A stretch of 64,000 nucleotides of DNA from Hypoxylon rubiginosum (lineage: Eukaryota > Ascomycota > Sordariomycetes > Xylariales > Hypoxylaceae): contig CADCXA010000047.1 in NCBI GenBank assembly GCA_902806565.1, positions 1-64,000 of the forward strand, read 5' to 3'. The translations under genes and the position numbers were made by a program. Below are positions 1-14,555 of this stretch, piece after piece (position 1 is the stretch's first letter; each line of letters begins with the position of its first letter). Under the pieces are notes generated by a model. It searched no databases, had not been told where the DNA came from, and saw nothing but the letters and a program-made list of their open reading frames with translations.

Positions 1-3000
1 TAATATATATTTAATAAAACAAGAAGTTATTATAATTTTATATTATTTATTTAAATGATTTGTTTTAACTTATTTATATATTTTAAATTATTTTTATTTT
101 TTTAATATCTTATTAAGTTTAATAGGTATATACTTAATATAATAAAAAGTTATAACTTAATATTTTACTGCCACTTAAATATATTATTATTTTTAATTAT
201 TAATAAATATTTAAATATTTATATAAAATATTATATATATATTTAAGTTAAATAAATAATTAATTAATTAATAATTATATATATAGTTATATATCTCGAT
301 TATAAATAAGATTAAAAACTTCTTAAAAAAATAAAATATTTTATTATTTATTATATTTTCTTTTTAAAGTATAATAAATATTATATTTAATATATTAATA
401 ATTTCTTAATATATTAAACTTTTTAATAACAGCTTATATAAAGTATATAAAAAAATAATAATACTTATTTTTTTTAACCATTAAAAAAATTATAATATAT
501 AATATTTTTAAGAAAATATAAAATATATAAAAACCTTAAATTTATTAGCTTTTTATTTAATTATAAAATAATAAGTAATATATTTTTATTATATTTAATA
601 TATGTTATTATTAATAATTACTTATTTATAACGTTAAATTTAATATTTTTTAAATGTGGTTTTATTTATTTAATTTTATAAAAAATATATTAGTTTTTTT
701 TTATTAATTTAAAATAGCACTTATTTATTAGCTTTATTTTAATATAATAAATATATAATAATGGTGTAATTAAAAAAATAAAAAGCTATAAAAACTTTTT
801 TTATATAATAAGTAATATTTTTATTTTATTATAACAAAAGTATATTATTATTTTATAATAATATTACTTAATTATAAATTTAAAAAACTTAACGTATTTA
901 ATAAAATGCTTCGCTTGTTTTAAGTAAAATAAAAATATAAAAAAAACGTTATAAAATATTTTTATAAGTTATTATAAAAAAAAAAATTTAAATTTATATT
1001 ATATTTTTAGTATTATAAAAGATTTAAAACGTTTAATAATTTGTTTTTTATAATTAAATATATAAATTAAACTTATTTTTATTATAATATTTTAAGATAT
1101 ATTAAAAATATAAATATAAAAGAGGTAATAAATTTAAAAGTATAAAAAGTAATATTTTATTAAATTTATTTTAACTAGTTATATTTTAATTAGTTATATA
1201 AATACCTAGGTATTTACTAGGTATTTTTTATATTAAATTAAAGGTTTAATATATTTATATATCTTTTTATAAAGTTATTAAAATATTATATAATATTTAA
1301 TATTAATATATATTAACTTATTTATTTATATATATAATTATTTAAAACCAAGTTTATTTACCTAATAATCTTTTTATTATTAGTAATATTTTTAATGTTT
1401 AATTATATAATTATAAAGTTAAATATATATAAAATATTATAATTAAATATTTAAAATATAGAGTATTTTATATTTAATATTAAATAAAAGTTTTTTATTT
1501 TTTATATAATATATTATTTTAACTAGTTTTAATTTTTATTTTATAGTAAGTTTTATTATATTTTAATTAAAGTTTCTAATAATTATATAATATTAAATAT
1601 ATAAGTATAATATTAAATTATTTTAAAATATACTATAAATTATATGTTTAAAATAAAAGATTTTATAGTTAAAAATAAAAAAAGGTTGTTTATTTTTTAA
1701 GTTAAAAAAATGGTGATTTTTCCTTATATTTTTTATTTTATTATCACGGTGTAAATATTTATTAATTAATAAACCAATGTTTTATAAATTAAAAAAATAG
1801 TTTTAAAAAATGTAAAATATATTATATTTAATTTATAATTTAAGTTTATTTATATTAATATAAATAAAATATATATATAATATATATTTATACCACTTAT
1901 ATTTATAATATATAACTTATTAAAAAAAGAAATAACTTTTAATATAATTAAATATAAATAATAATAAATAATATTATTATTATTTAAATAAGTTCTAAGG
2001 TAAAATTTAACCAGTTTAATTAATAAATAAAATAAAAATAAATTTTTTTTTTAGTTACTTATTTAAAAAAAAAAATTTAATTATATATTTAAATTATATT
2101 ATTATTTTTTGTTAAATACCTTGTTTTTTTTTTGTTATATTTTTAGTTTTTTTTAAATTCTTTTTTTCTTTTTTTTTTTCTTTTTTTAAGTTCTCTTTCT
2201 TTTTTTTTTTAATAATTTTTTTTTTTTTTTTATCTTTTTAGTTTTTAAGCTTTTTTTTTATATAATTATAACTAAATATTAACGAAACGTTTTACGTTAT
2301 ATAAAATTTAAATTATATAATTTTCCTAAAATTAAAATATTATATAAATAAATTTATAAAAAATTTTATAAAAATTATTAAATTATTTATTTTATATATT
2401 TAAAGCTATTTAATTTTATTATTTTGTTAAATATTAAATTGTAAAAAAATTCGCTTGTTATTAATATAATTAAGTTTATATATTAAATAAAATTTATTAA
2501 TTAGTTATTAAAATGTTTTTAATATATATAAGAGTTTTATAAACTTAAAAAAATAACTTTTATTTTAAGTAAAATTAATATAATTTTTAAAGAAAAATAA
2601 ATTATAATAAAAATAAAAATAAAAACCTACTAAAAGTTTATAAATATATTGTTAAAATATAATTATATTTATTTTAATTATATTTAAATTTAAATGTTTT
2701 ATTTTAATTTTTATATTATTAATAAAAATAAAAAAGAATTAATATTATAAAAATATATAAATAATAATAAATATATAATATATTTAAAAATATAGTAATT
2801 TAAAACTAATTTATATAATATAATAATAATAAATAACTTTAATATTTTTTTTATTTTTAAAAAATATAATTTTATAAATTTATATACCTGGCTTATTAAA
2901 AAAATTATTCCGTGGTTTTTTTATAACTTATAATATTATATTTAAAATGTTTATTTTTATAAATTTATTTATTATATTATAAAAATACCTAGTAATATTA

Positions 3001-3255
3001 TTATAAAAAATTTTATTAATTATAATATTTTAATAATTAATTATTTATATAGTTTTTACATGGTTTTTTAAACTAAGTTTAATTTTAACAATAATATAAA
3101 ATATTATTTTTACGTTTATATAACAATATATAAGAATAGCTTAATTAAATTTTCTTTATTTTTTTTAATATTTATATTAATATTTATAGTATTATTTTTT
3201 AAGGTATTTTTTTTTTTCTTTAAGGTGTTTTTTATTAAAATATGTTTTATTAAGA

Positions 3256-3392
3256 TATCTTTTATTTAAAAACCTTTTTTTAAAATATTTCTTATTAAGG
3301 TATCTTTTATTTAAAAACCTTTTTTTAAAATATTTTTTATTTAAAAACATTTTTTTAAAATATCTTTTATTTAAATAACTTTTATTTAAATA
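3256..3392. repeat. Degenerate tandem repeat, about 45-bp unit
   Basis: The segment starting TATCTTTTATTTAAAAACC at 3,256 recurs at 3,301, 45 bp away, with nearly the same following T-run and AAAATATTT. Shorter partial copies continue to about 3,390. It lies inside the AT-rich isochore. Confidence 0.6.
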
Positions 3393-6300
3393 ATTACTTT
3401 TAATATATTTATATTATAATTTATATATAATATATTTAAAAATATAAATAGCGGTGTTAAATTAAATAATTTATTATTATTTATATTTTATATAATATTT
3501 TAAATATATATATTAAAAAGTAGTTTTATTTATTAATTATTATAATATAAAATTTTAATAAATATTATTATATTAAGTTTTTTAAATTATTTTTTATAAA
3601 ATTAAATATTATAAAATAATATTAATTAACGTAAAATAATAGAAATATTAGTTAATTTTATATTAAAATAACTTATATTTAATTTTAATTTAATATAAAT
3701 ATAAATAAATATATTATTTAATATAAAATTTAATAATATAATTTTTAATGATTATAATTTTTATTTGTTTATTAAGTGTTTTTTTAAGTGTTTTAAAATA
3801 AGGTGTTTAAATAATAACTAGTTAATAATATAAAAACTAGATTTAATATTTATTAATATTATTTATAAGTTAAATAACTAGGTTAATTTATTAGATTAAA
3901 TGTTTTTATTAGTTTTATATATAGATAAATTATTAGTTAAAATATTATATATAAATAATAATAACTTTTTTTTTATAGTTATTATTATTAGTTTTTTATT
4001 AATATTAACGTTTAGTTTTATTAAAACTTAAAAACGGAAAGTTAATTAAACATTAAATAAACTTATTAATTTATATAATATTAATAGTTTTATAATTTAT
4101 AATAAAGCTTAAAAAGTTTAAATTATTAAATGTTTATAAAAATTAAATAAATTTTTAATAAATATGTTTTAAATAGTTTAATAAATATATTAATTAATAA
4201 AACAAATTAATTATTAATAAGAAATGTTTATAATAGTTATAAGTATTTAAATAAAATAAGTAAAGTTATTTATTTTATGTTTTTTTATATTTAAAATAAT
4301 AAGGATTAAAAGTAACTATAAGTTATATTAATAAAAATGTTTTAATAAAACGTTTAACGTTTTATATTTTTAAAATTAAGTTAATTATTTAAAGTGTATT
4401 TTTTTATAGTATATATTTTAATTTTTATTATAAAGTTTATATACGTAGTTTTATAATAAAAATAAATATAAGTGTTTAAGCGGTTATTTTTTAAATAAGG
4501 TTTTTTAAGATATTTTCAGATTTTTAAAAATATTTAAATATATATTTAATGTTTATTTTAAATTATTTTTAAATTAAATAGTTTAATATTTAAGTATTTT
4601 ATATTTATATTATATTATAAAAAATTATAATTTAATTTTATATAATATTTTATATAATTAATATATTTTAATAAGTATTTTTTATTAAAATAAATAACTT
4701 ACTATAATTTTATATTTTTTAATTAACTAAATTTTATTTAAATATATATAAACTTAATATATTATATTATTAGTTTTAATATAACTTATAAGATTTTATT
4801 TATAAATTAATAAAAGTTTTTAAGTTAATTCTTTTTTTAATATGGTTAAACCTTAATTTAATGTTATTAATAAAACTATTATTTTATAATTATTTACTTT
4901 TTTTTTATTATGTTTTTAATTTAATATTTTATTTTATTTTTTTAAATTCTTATAATTTATTTAATAAAATATTATAGTAAATTTTTCCGTTATAAGCTTT
5001 TTAAGTATTTACTTTTATTTTAATAATAATAAGGTTAATAAAATTATTAATAACATTTTTATATTATAAGAAAAATCGCTTGTTTTATTAGTTTTTTTTT
5101 TATGGTTTTTAAATATAGTTAAATATATTATAATAATGTTAATTACTATAAAAAAATATATTTTTTAATTTTTTATTATTTTATTTAATTTTAAAGATAT
5201 AAGTTTTATTTCTTTTAATATATATACTTATATTCCTTTAAAATTTACTTAGTATATATTATTTAAAAGATTTTTTAGTTTAGTAAAAAATAATAATTTA
5301 TATTTTATAAAAAAATCGTATTAATTATAATATAAAAGCGATTTATATTTTATATTATAACTATGTTATTTAGTTGTTAACTTTAATTTATATGTTATAA
5401 AAAAATTATAAAGTTTTATAAATAATTATAATTTATTTTTTTTAAAAAAGTATTAGTTAATTTAGTTAATGAAAATTGTTTTTAAATCTGTTAATTTTTT
5501 TTTTAAAAAGGTAGGAAACTTAACTAAGATATAACTAATTTAATTTTATAAAATTTTTATAAAATATTAATATATTTTTTTATATAAGTTATTTAATAAA
5601 AGTTATTTTAATTTTATTTATATAGTTAAATATATTTTTTTTAAAATATTTTACTTTTAGTTTTTAAAAGGTTATTTTAAAAGATTTATATTTTTTTATA
5701 CTTATTTAATTATTATTTTTAAACTTAGATTAAAAGAAGAGTAATAATTAATTAATTTTATTTAAAAATAATGAATTTTATAACGTTATTTTTTAAAAAA
5801 AAGCTATATTTAATTAGGATAATATTTTACTAATATTTATTTTTATTATTAAAATATTCTTTATTTTATTATTTAATATATTTAAAATAAATTTATTTTT
5901 TAGGTTTAGTAATTTAATTTAAATAAGTAATAAAATAATAATAAATTATATAACATATAAATTTTTAATTATAAATAACTTATTTTATATATTAAGATTT
6001 TATTTTAATAGGATTTTTTTTAATAATAAGTTTTTTAATATTTATTATAATATTTAAAAGGTTTTTAATATAATAATAAAAGATAATATATTTATTTAAC
6101 TTATATTAAAACCTTAAAAATATATGGTTTTTAAATTATTTTAATATAACGTTATAAAAAAAATATAAAAACCATTAAAAAATATAAATTAATTAGAAGT
6201 TTTAAAGAAAAAACTGGTTATATTAAATGTAATTTAAGTTAATTTAACTTTAAATTTAAATTTTAATAATAAAAAATAAAATAATAAACTAAAGTTAAAT

Positions 6301-9300
6301 AATAAGTTGGAATTAATATTAAAACCATATAAAGTAATAAAAGTTAAGTTTATTAAAATTAATATTTAAATGGTTTTTTAGTTGATTTTAAATATATAAA
6401 ATATAATTTTTAGCTGTGGTTATATTAAGTATATTTTTATAATTTTTATTTATAGTTAATATATTTTTATATTAATTATTATATTAAAGGTTTTTTTAGA
6501 GAATATTTTAAGGCTTTTTTACTTAATATTTAATATATTTTATAAATATTTAATATTATTTTTAAGTGATAATATTTATTTATTAAAAAAATATATTTTT
6601 AATAAAATTAATAAAGTTTTTTACTACTTTTTTTTTTTTATTAAATATAAGTTTAATAATGTTATTTATAGTAAGTTTTTATAAATTATAAAAAATTAAG
6701 TTATTATAAGCTTAATAATATATTTTAATATAATAACGGTATTAAATAATTAATTATAATTAAAAATAAAAGAAAATTACTTTTTATTTAATATTATAGT
6801 TTTTAGTTTTATTATAAATAATAATAAAGTTTAATTATATATAATATAATATAAAATAAAAAAAAATATTATTTTTATTTTTATTATTAAACTTATTAAT
6901 AATTTTTTTTTATAAAGATAATTTAAATATATTAAATTTTGTTATTATATTTTAAATATTTTTTTTTAAATGTTAATAATTAGGAAATAATAAATTATAA
7001 AAATAATTTATTTTATTAATAAGAAATTAAAAGTATATGATTTTAAAGTAAATATTATTAGGTTTAATAATTAATTTTTAAAATAATTTTATATTATAAT
7101 AAAGATTTTAATTTATATTTAACTTAATAAGGTGTAAAAAAATAAAGTTATAATTAAAATATAAAAAAGAATTATAAAAAAATTATAGATTTTTTTTATT
7201 ATTATTTAAAAAGTTTATTTTAAAGCTTAGATTTTAAATTTAAATTTTATTTATTTTTAATAATTACTAGTTTTTATTTATATAAAAAGATTTTTTATAA
7301 TTTATTACCACTTTTTAAGGAAATTTTTTATAATATATATTATTATTATTTTAATTAAAAAAATTTTTAATAGTTTAAAATTATTAAAAAAAATAAAAAA
7401 TAAGGTTTATATTATTAATAAAATTATAAGTAAATTTATTTTAAAATTTATTATTTTTGTTATATTAAATTATAATATTTTTATTTTTACTTTTATTATT
7501 ATTATTTATTTAAGTATTTTTTTTATTTTCTATTAATAATAAGTTTAATTTAAACTTAATATCTTAATTTTTAAAATGTTTATTATAGTTATTATTTTTA
7601 TTATTACTAGGATTATTATAATTAAAATTAAGTTTATAATTAAAATTAAATATTTTATAATTAAATAACTAAGAATATATTTTTAAATATTTTAATAAGC
7701 GGTTATAATTATTATTATATATAATATTATTAAGTTATATATTTTAATAATATATTTTTTTTAAATATAAGTTATAAAACCTAGAATTAATATTAAATAT
7801 ATTATTTTTATTTTTAATTTTATTTGTTTTATATTTAAAGCCGGTATAATTTCGTGTTTTATAAGTTCCGGCCCGCGGCTTATATTTAATGTTTTAGATT
7901 TTTTATATAATATAAACCAATTTTTTTTTCGGGTAAATTTCATTAATATATTTTATAAACTTTTTAGTTTTAACAGTTTTATTAGTAAAAATAAATATAA
8001 TAATATTATTAAAAATAAATTAAGCGAAATAAGCTAAAAGATATTAAATAAGAATTTTATTTAAAACTAAATATTATATATTATAAAATTAATTATAAAT
8101 TTATAAGGTTTTAATACTTTTTTTTAGTATTTAAAATATATAGGTAATTAATATATATAAGTTATTAATAATAGATTTTAAAATAAAAATAAAGTAATTA
8201 TAATTTAAAAAAGTATAAATATTTTTATAAAAAAATAGTAGATTTATTAAAGCGTTAAAAGGATTATTATATAATAATTTAAAGGCGTATTAATATATAA
8301 AATTTAAATTAAATTAATCCTTAATTAAAATTAAAATAATATAGTTAGTTTTAAATATAATTATTATTTTAATAATATAATAATATTTATTAATAGGTTT
8401 TTTAATAAAAAAAAGCTATTAATAATAATAAATTATAAAGTAAGTTTTATAAGTTTTAAAAGCTATAAAGTTAATTATAAAATAAGTATTTAAATATTTT
8501 TAAGGTGGTGGTAATTATAATTTCAGTTTATTTATAGTTAGTTTATTATTAATAAAACTATTTTATATTAAATGTTTTTAAAGTTTTAGTATTTTATTTA
8601 AAAAAATCTAGTAATTAAAATTTAAATAAAAAAGCTAGTAATTTATAAATAAAATATTAAAAAATTAGTTAAATACTTAATAATAATTAAGTAATATTTA
8701 TAATTATTATTTTTATAACTTAAAATATAAAAGAAATAATAGTATTTTTAAAAAATATTATTATTAAATATATTAATAAGGTTTTTATTTATAGTTTTAA
8801 AAAAATAAGTTTTAATAATTAAACGTTTATTTTTTTTTTTTATTAAAAGCTTAAATATTTCTAGTTATAATACATATAATATAATAAACTATAATATAAT
8901 AAATACCGTTATTATTAAAAGTATTAAAATTAAGTAATAATTTTAAATTAAAATAGTTTAAATAATAAATATTAATATAATATTAAAGGCTTTAATATTT
9001 TTTAACTAAAGAAAATATTAGCTTAAAAAAATATTATATTTTTTATATAGTTATTATATATTTAAAAAAATAATAATTAAAAAGAAGGTTAGTTAATTAT
9101 TATTAATATAAAAATAAAATAATATATTTATAATAAATTATTTAAGTAAGATATTTAAAATTTTTAAATATAGTATTTTTTTAAATTAAAAAATACTTAT
9201 TTATATACCCGTGTAAAAAATATATAAAATAACTTATATAGCTTATGTTATAAATATAAATAAATATATAAAAAAATATTTATTTAAACGTATTAATTTT

Positions 9301-11145
9301 TATTATTTTAATTATATTAATATGTTTTTTTTATTTATTATATTATAACGGGAAATATTTAATATAATAATAAAAAAAGAATAATTAATTTTATTTAGCT
9401 TTTTTTCTTTTTAAATTATTTTTATGTTTTTTAATATATAGATAATTATAAACTTGGTATTATTTAAAAGATTTTTAATATCTTTTTTTATTAACTTTTT
9501 TAAAACGATTTTTAAATCTTAGTAATAATTATTATTTTATTTAGTTAATAAAAATAAAATTAAATTTTTAAATGTAAACTTAAACATATATAATCAGGAA
9601 AATCTTAATATATTAAATAATTATTTTTTATATAATAAGAATAATTTAATTATTTATTTAGATTTTTTATAAGTTTAAAAAATCGTTGTTATTTATAATA
9701 AAATTTATTATATTATTGGTTTTATTTAAAGTTAAAGTTTTATTATATTATTTTATAAAAAGTTAATTAATAGTTATTTAATTATATATATAAATATTAA
9801 AAAACCTTTTTTAAAAAAAAAATATTAGTGTAATTAATGATTTTTTTAATGTTATTTATTTTTAAAAAGATTTAAAATTATAAATTGTTTTTATATTATT
9901 TTTTTTTTTATATTAGTATTTAATGTTTTTATTATTTAATTAACTTTTATTTTTTTTATATATTAATTGTTTTATAAAAAACTAATCTTTTTTTTTATTA
10001 AGGTTTTTTTAAAATATCTTTTTACTCGTTTTATATAATTTATTTTTAAATTAAAATAAATATTAATTATAAAATAAAAAAAGAAATAATCACTTTTTAT
10101 ATTATTATGTTTATTTTAATATTAAGATATTAACTAAATATTATAAAAAAATTAAATTTAATTTATTTATCTGTTAATATTAAATGATTTTATAATTAAA
10201 ATAATTTAAAGTTTTTATATAATTTTAATTAAAATATTAATATAAATAAATTTAATATTACTTTTATTAATTATATTTATTACTAATGTTTTATTAATTA
10301 TTTTAATAGTTTAAATAATTATAATAATAATAATAATAATAATTTAAATATTAATTATTTTAAAAAACGGTTTTAATTAATATTAAATAAGGATAATAAT
10401 AATAAAATAAAATTTTTATTTTATTTTAAGTAATAAGTTTTTTTACTAGGAAATGATATAAAATTTATATTATTTTTAATTATATTTTTTTATTACTTTT
10501 TTTAAGGTTATAATTTAAAATTTTATAGTTTTAAATTATAATATTAACTAATTCCCTTTTTTAAAACTAATATAAAATTTATGTTTTTTATATCTTACTT
10601 TATTAAAAGTAGTAATAAAAATTAAGAAAATAATTTAATATAATAAATTATATTTAAATTTATTAAATTTATTTATAATATTTTTTATTAATTAAAAAAG
10701 TAATTTTTTATTAGATATTATAATTAAATATAATATTTTATTTTATTTTATTTATAATATAAATTAAAATATAATTAAATATATTAATGGTATAAAAATT
10801 AAAAATATAATAAAATATATTTATAATAATATTAGTTAGAAATTATATTTTTTTATTATATATTAATAGTTTAATTTTTATTAATTATGTGGTTATTAAA
10901 TAAGTTACTTTAATTAAAATATAAAATAAAACTTATAATTATTATTATTAAATGTTATTTTATACGTTTTAATTAAAATTAATAAAAATATATTATATGT
11001 TTTATATAATTTTTTATATTTATATATATATATTTTTATTATATATTATTACTAAATATTTTAAAAGTAATATCTTAAATTAAAATTATTTAAATAATAA
11101 AATAATACAGGTTATTATATTTAATAAATAAATAAGTTTTTATTT

Positions 11146-11290
11146 AAATTAAATATAAATTAAATATAAATTAAATATAAATTAAATGTAAATTAAATAT
11201 AAACTAAATATAAATTAAATATAAATTAAATGTAAACTAAATATAAGTTAAATATTAATTAAATATTAAAATTAAATATAAGTTAAATAT
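11146..11290 (+). repeat. 11-bp tandem array A
   Basis: The unit AAATTAAATAT repeats head to tail: eleven consecutive units fill 11,146-11,266 in exact 11-bp register, followed after a slip by one more at 11,280-11,290. Variant units differ by single transitions (AAACTAAATAT, AAATTAAATGT, AAGTTAAATAT), as expected if RIP or drift acted after amplification. The same unit occurs in reverse orientation in the array at 13,996-14,138. Confidence 0.85.
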
Positions 11291-11908
11291 AAATTATTTA
11301 AATAAATATATATTTATAAAATTATATTTTTTATTTTAAAGTTTTTATAATATATTTTAATTATAAATAATATTATTTTTATAGTAAAATAATTTATAAA
11401 AGAAATAAATATAAAAGTTAATATATATAAATATATTAAAAAAATAAAAATATAGAAAATATATATTAAAATTAAATATATATATATATTTTATAATAGT
11501 TAAATAATAAATAAATAATAATTTATATGTTATATATAATAAAAAATTTCACTATAATAAAAGCATTTTAATCTTTTAATTTTTTAATTTTATAATTATA
11601 TTTTTTAATAGTTAAACTTATAAAATTAATATTAATAACTTTTTTAATATTATATATATATATAAAATATAAAAGTTATTAATATTAATAATTAAACCAT
11701 TATTAATAAATTTAATTTAAAGAATATTTTATAAAAAAACTTTAATATAACGTTTATTTTTAATAAATAAATAAGTGATAATAAATTATAAAAATAATAT
11801 TAATTTATTTACTAGATATTATAATTATTTTAATTACTTAAAATTTATATTTTATTTTTAAATATTTTTATAATATTTTACTTTATTATTAAATTATTAT
11901 TTAGTTAT

Positions 11909-11955
11909 TATTTAATTTATATTTAATTTATATTAAATTTATATTTAGTTTATAT
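11909..11955 (-). repeat. Short degenerate run of the 11-bp unit
   Basis: A few imperfect copies of the TTAATTTATAT motif are seen, in the orientation of array B. They lie between the two main arrays and show that the repeat family is spread through this part of the isochore. Confidence 0.45.
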
Positions 11956-13995
11956 TAAGTTTTTATTTAATTATTATTTATAATTAATAAAATTAAACTT
12001 AATTTTTAATTAAAATTCTAATAATTAAGTTTTTTTAAACAAGTTTATAATATAACTTTTATTTTATATTAACTAATTTTTTATTTAAAATAAATAAAAT
12101 ATATTAAAAATAATTATTAGTTTTATAATATAATTAAAACTTAAAATAATAATATATTTAAAATTATATTAAAATAATAATAAATATATTAAAAATTATA
12201 ATTTTATTAAACCTTTATATTTTAATTTTTAAATTTAATAATAATATATATATTAAATTTATATTTATTAATATTTATTAGTAATTTATTAATATTAAAT
12301 ATATAATTAAAATTATATTTAAATTTAATATTATATATAAAATTTATTTTAAAAAAAATAAAAATATATATATAATAATTAGTTTTAATAAATTTTATTT
12401 ATAATAATATATTAATATTAATAATATTAATATAACTTTTATATTAAAATGGTTAAATTTTTTATTATAAAATTTATTAATTTATAAAAAGTTATTATTA
12501 AAAATATATAAAATATTAAGTTATATTATTAAGGAATATTATATTAATTTAATTTTATAATATAATATATTAATTTATATTTATAAAAGCTTAATAAAAA
12601 ACAGAGTTTATTAATAAATTAAAATAAATATATATTTTATTATTTTTTATTATTTTAAACCTATATTTAATTATAACTAATATTATTTTTAATTAATAAA
12701 TTTAAATTTAATTAAATTAATTATTATAAATTTAAATATAACCTAATTAATTTTAAAATTATAAAAATTAACCTAATTATAAATTAATATAAAATAAAAA
12801 TATAAATTTATTATTTTATTAATTTATAATTTTATAAATTAATTTATTAAATAATAAAATGTTAATTTTATAGCTTACTAAAAAAAGTAATTTTATTGGT
12901 AGGTAAGTTTAATTTTTTATGAAATTTTATAATAACTTATATAAATAAATTAAAAGCGGCACGTCGGTTAATTATAAAATAAAAAAAATCGATTAATTTA
13001 ATATTTTAAAAATAATAAAAAGAAAATAAAAATAAAGAAAATTATAATATTATTTATTTAAGTTTTAATATTTTATATTTAGGTTTAATAAATATTAAAT
13101 AATAGTTTATTAAAAATTAATTTAATTAAATTAATAAATTAATTAAAAATATTAATTAATTATAATTTTTATATATTTAAATTTAATAATATTTTTAATT
13201 TTCTTTATATAATAAACCTTTTTTTTTATTTATAAAACCTAGCTTTAATTTATATTAAAATATTATTTAATAATTATTAACTAAATAATAATAAATTTAA
13301 AACTAATAATAATTTTATTAATTTATTATTATCACTGTTTTAAAAATCAGCTAATTTTAATAAATTTAATAAACTTTATAATAAATTAAAATATAATAAT
13401 AAAAGTTTAAATAAAAATTTATTATTTTTATTAAAATTTTTAAATAACGTTATAAATAACTAAATTAAAAATAATAATAATAATAATTATTTTATAAATA
13501 TTTTTTTAACTGAAGCTATTAATAATATAAAAAATAAAATTATTAAAAATAATAAGTTTAATAATAATAAAAAAAATAATTTAATAAATATTATATAATA
13601 ATTAAAATAAAATATAATTACTTAATAATAATTTAAAAAAAAAAATTAGTTTATTAAAATTTTATAATAAAAAATATATAATTAAAAACTAAATAAAAAT
13701 AAATATTTAAAGTGTTTTTAATAAAAATAAATATTTTTTATAAAATTAAAAAAAATATTAAAATTATTTATATAATTTTTATTTAATATTTATTTAATTT
13801 TTATTTACTTTTTATTAAATATATATTAAATTTTTATTAAATATAAATTTATATATTATTATAATAATTATAAATTAATATTAGTTTTTTTTATTTTAGT
13901 TTTTATTTAAATTTATTAATATTTATTTATAAAATTTAAAATTTAATAATATAAAAGTTTAAAAAAAAATAATAAATTAATAATAATAACCATTT

Positions 13996-14138
13996 ATATT
14001 TAATTTATATTTAATTTATATTTAATTTATATTTAACTTATATTTAACTTATATTTAACTTATATTTAACTTATATTTAATTTATATTTAACTTATATTT
14101 AACTTATATTTAACTTATATTTAATTTATGTTTAATTT
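13996..14138 (-). repeat. 11-bp tandem array B, inverse of array A
   Basis: Thirteen consecutive 11-bp units of ATATTTAATTT or ATATTTAACTT are in exact register from 13,996 to 14,138. The unit is the reverse complement of array A, with the T/C variant position corresponding to A/G in A. The two arrays face each other across about 2.7 kb of AT-rich sequence. Confidence 0.85.
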
Positions 14139-14471
14139 ATATTTTTACTTATTTTAAGTAAATAAATAAAAATAAAATATACTATGTTTATTTATAAATT
14201 TATTAATATGTTAAACTTTAAAATTAATTATTATATTATTTTTTAAATTAATGTTTTATATTATAATATACTACTAATAATACTGTTAGTTTATTAATAT
14301 TTAATAAGTTTTAAATATTTTAAGTGGTTATAAATATTAAAAATTAATAAAATTAATTAGTAAACTTAAAAATTCTAAGTGGTTATAAAAGTTTTAAGAA
14401 ATTATAAATATTATAAATACTATATTTTTATTAAAATATTTAAATAAATTTAATAAAAACTAAATATAAAA

Positions 14472-14555
14472 ATTAAATATAAGTTTAATTAAAGTTAAAT
14501 ATAAGTTTAATTAAAGTTAAATATAAGTTTAATTAAAATTAAATATAAGTTTTAT
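14472..14555 (+). repeat. 22-bp tandem array
   Basis: A 22-bp unit containing GTTAAATATAAGTTTAATTA is repeated nearly four times. Its length is twice 11 and it contains the TTAAATATAA core of arrays A and B, so it looks like a higher-order dimer of the same unit. Confidence 0.7.
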
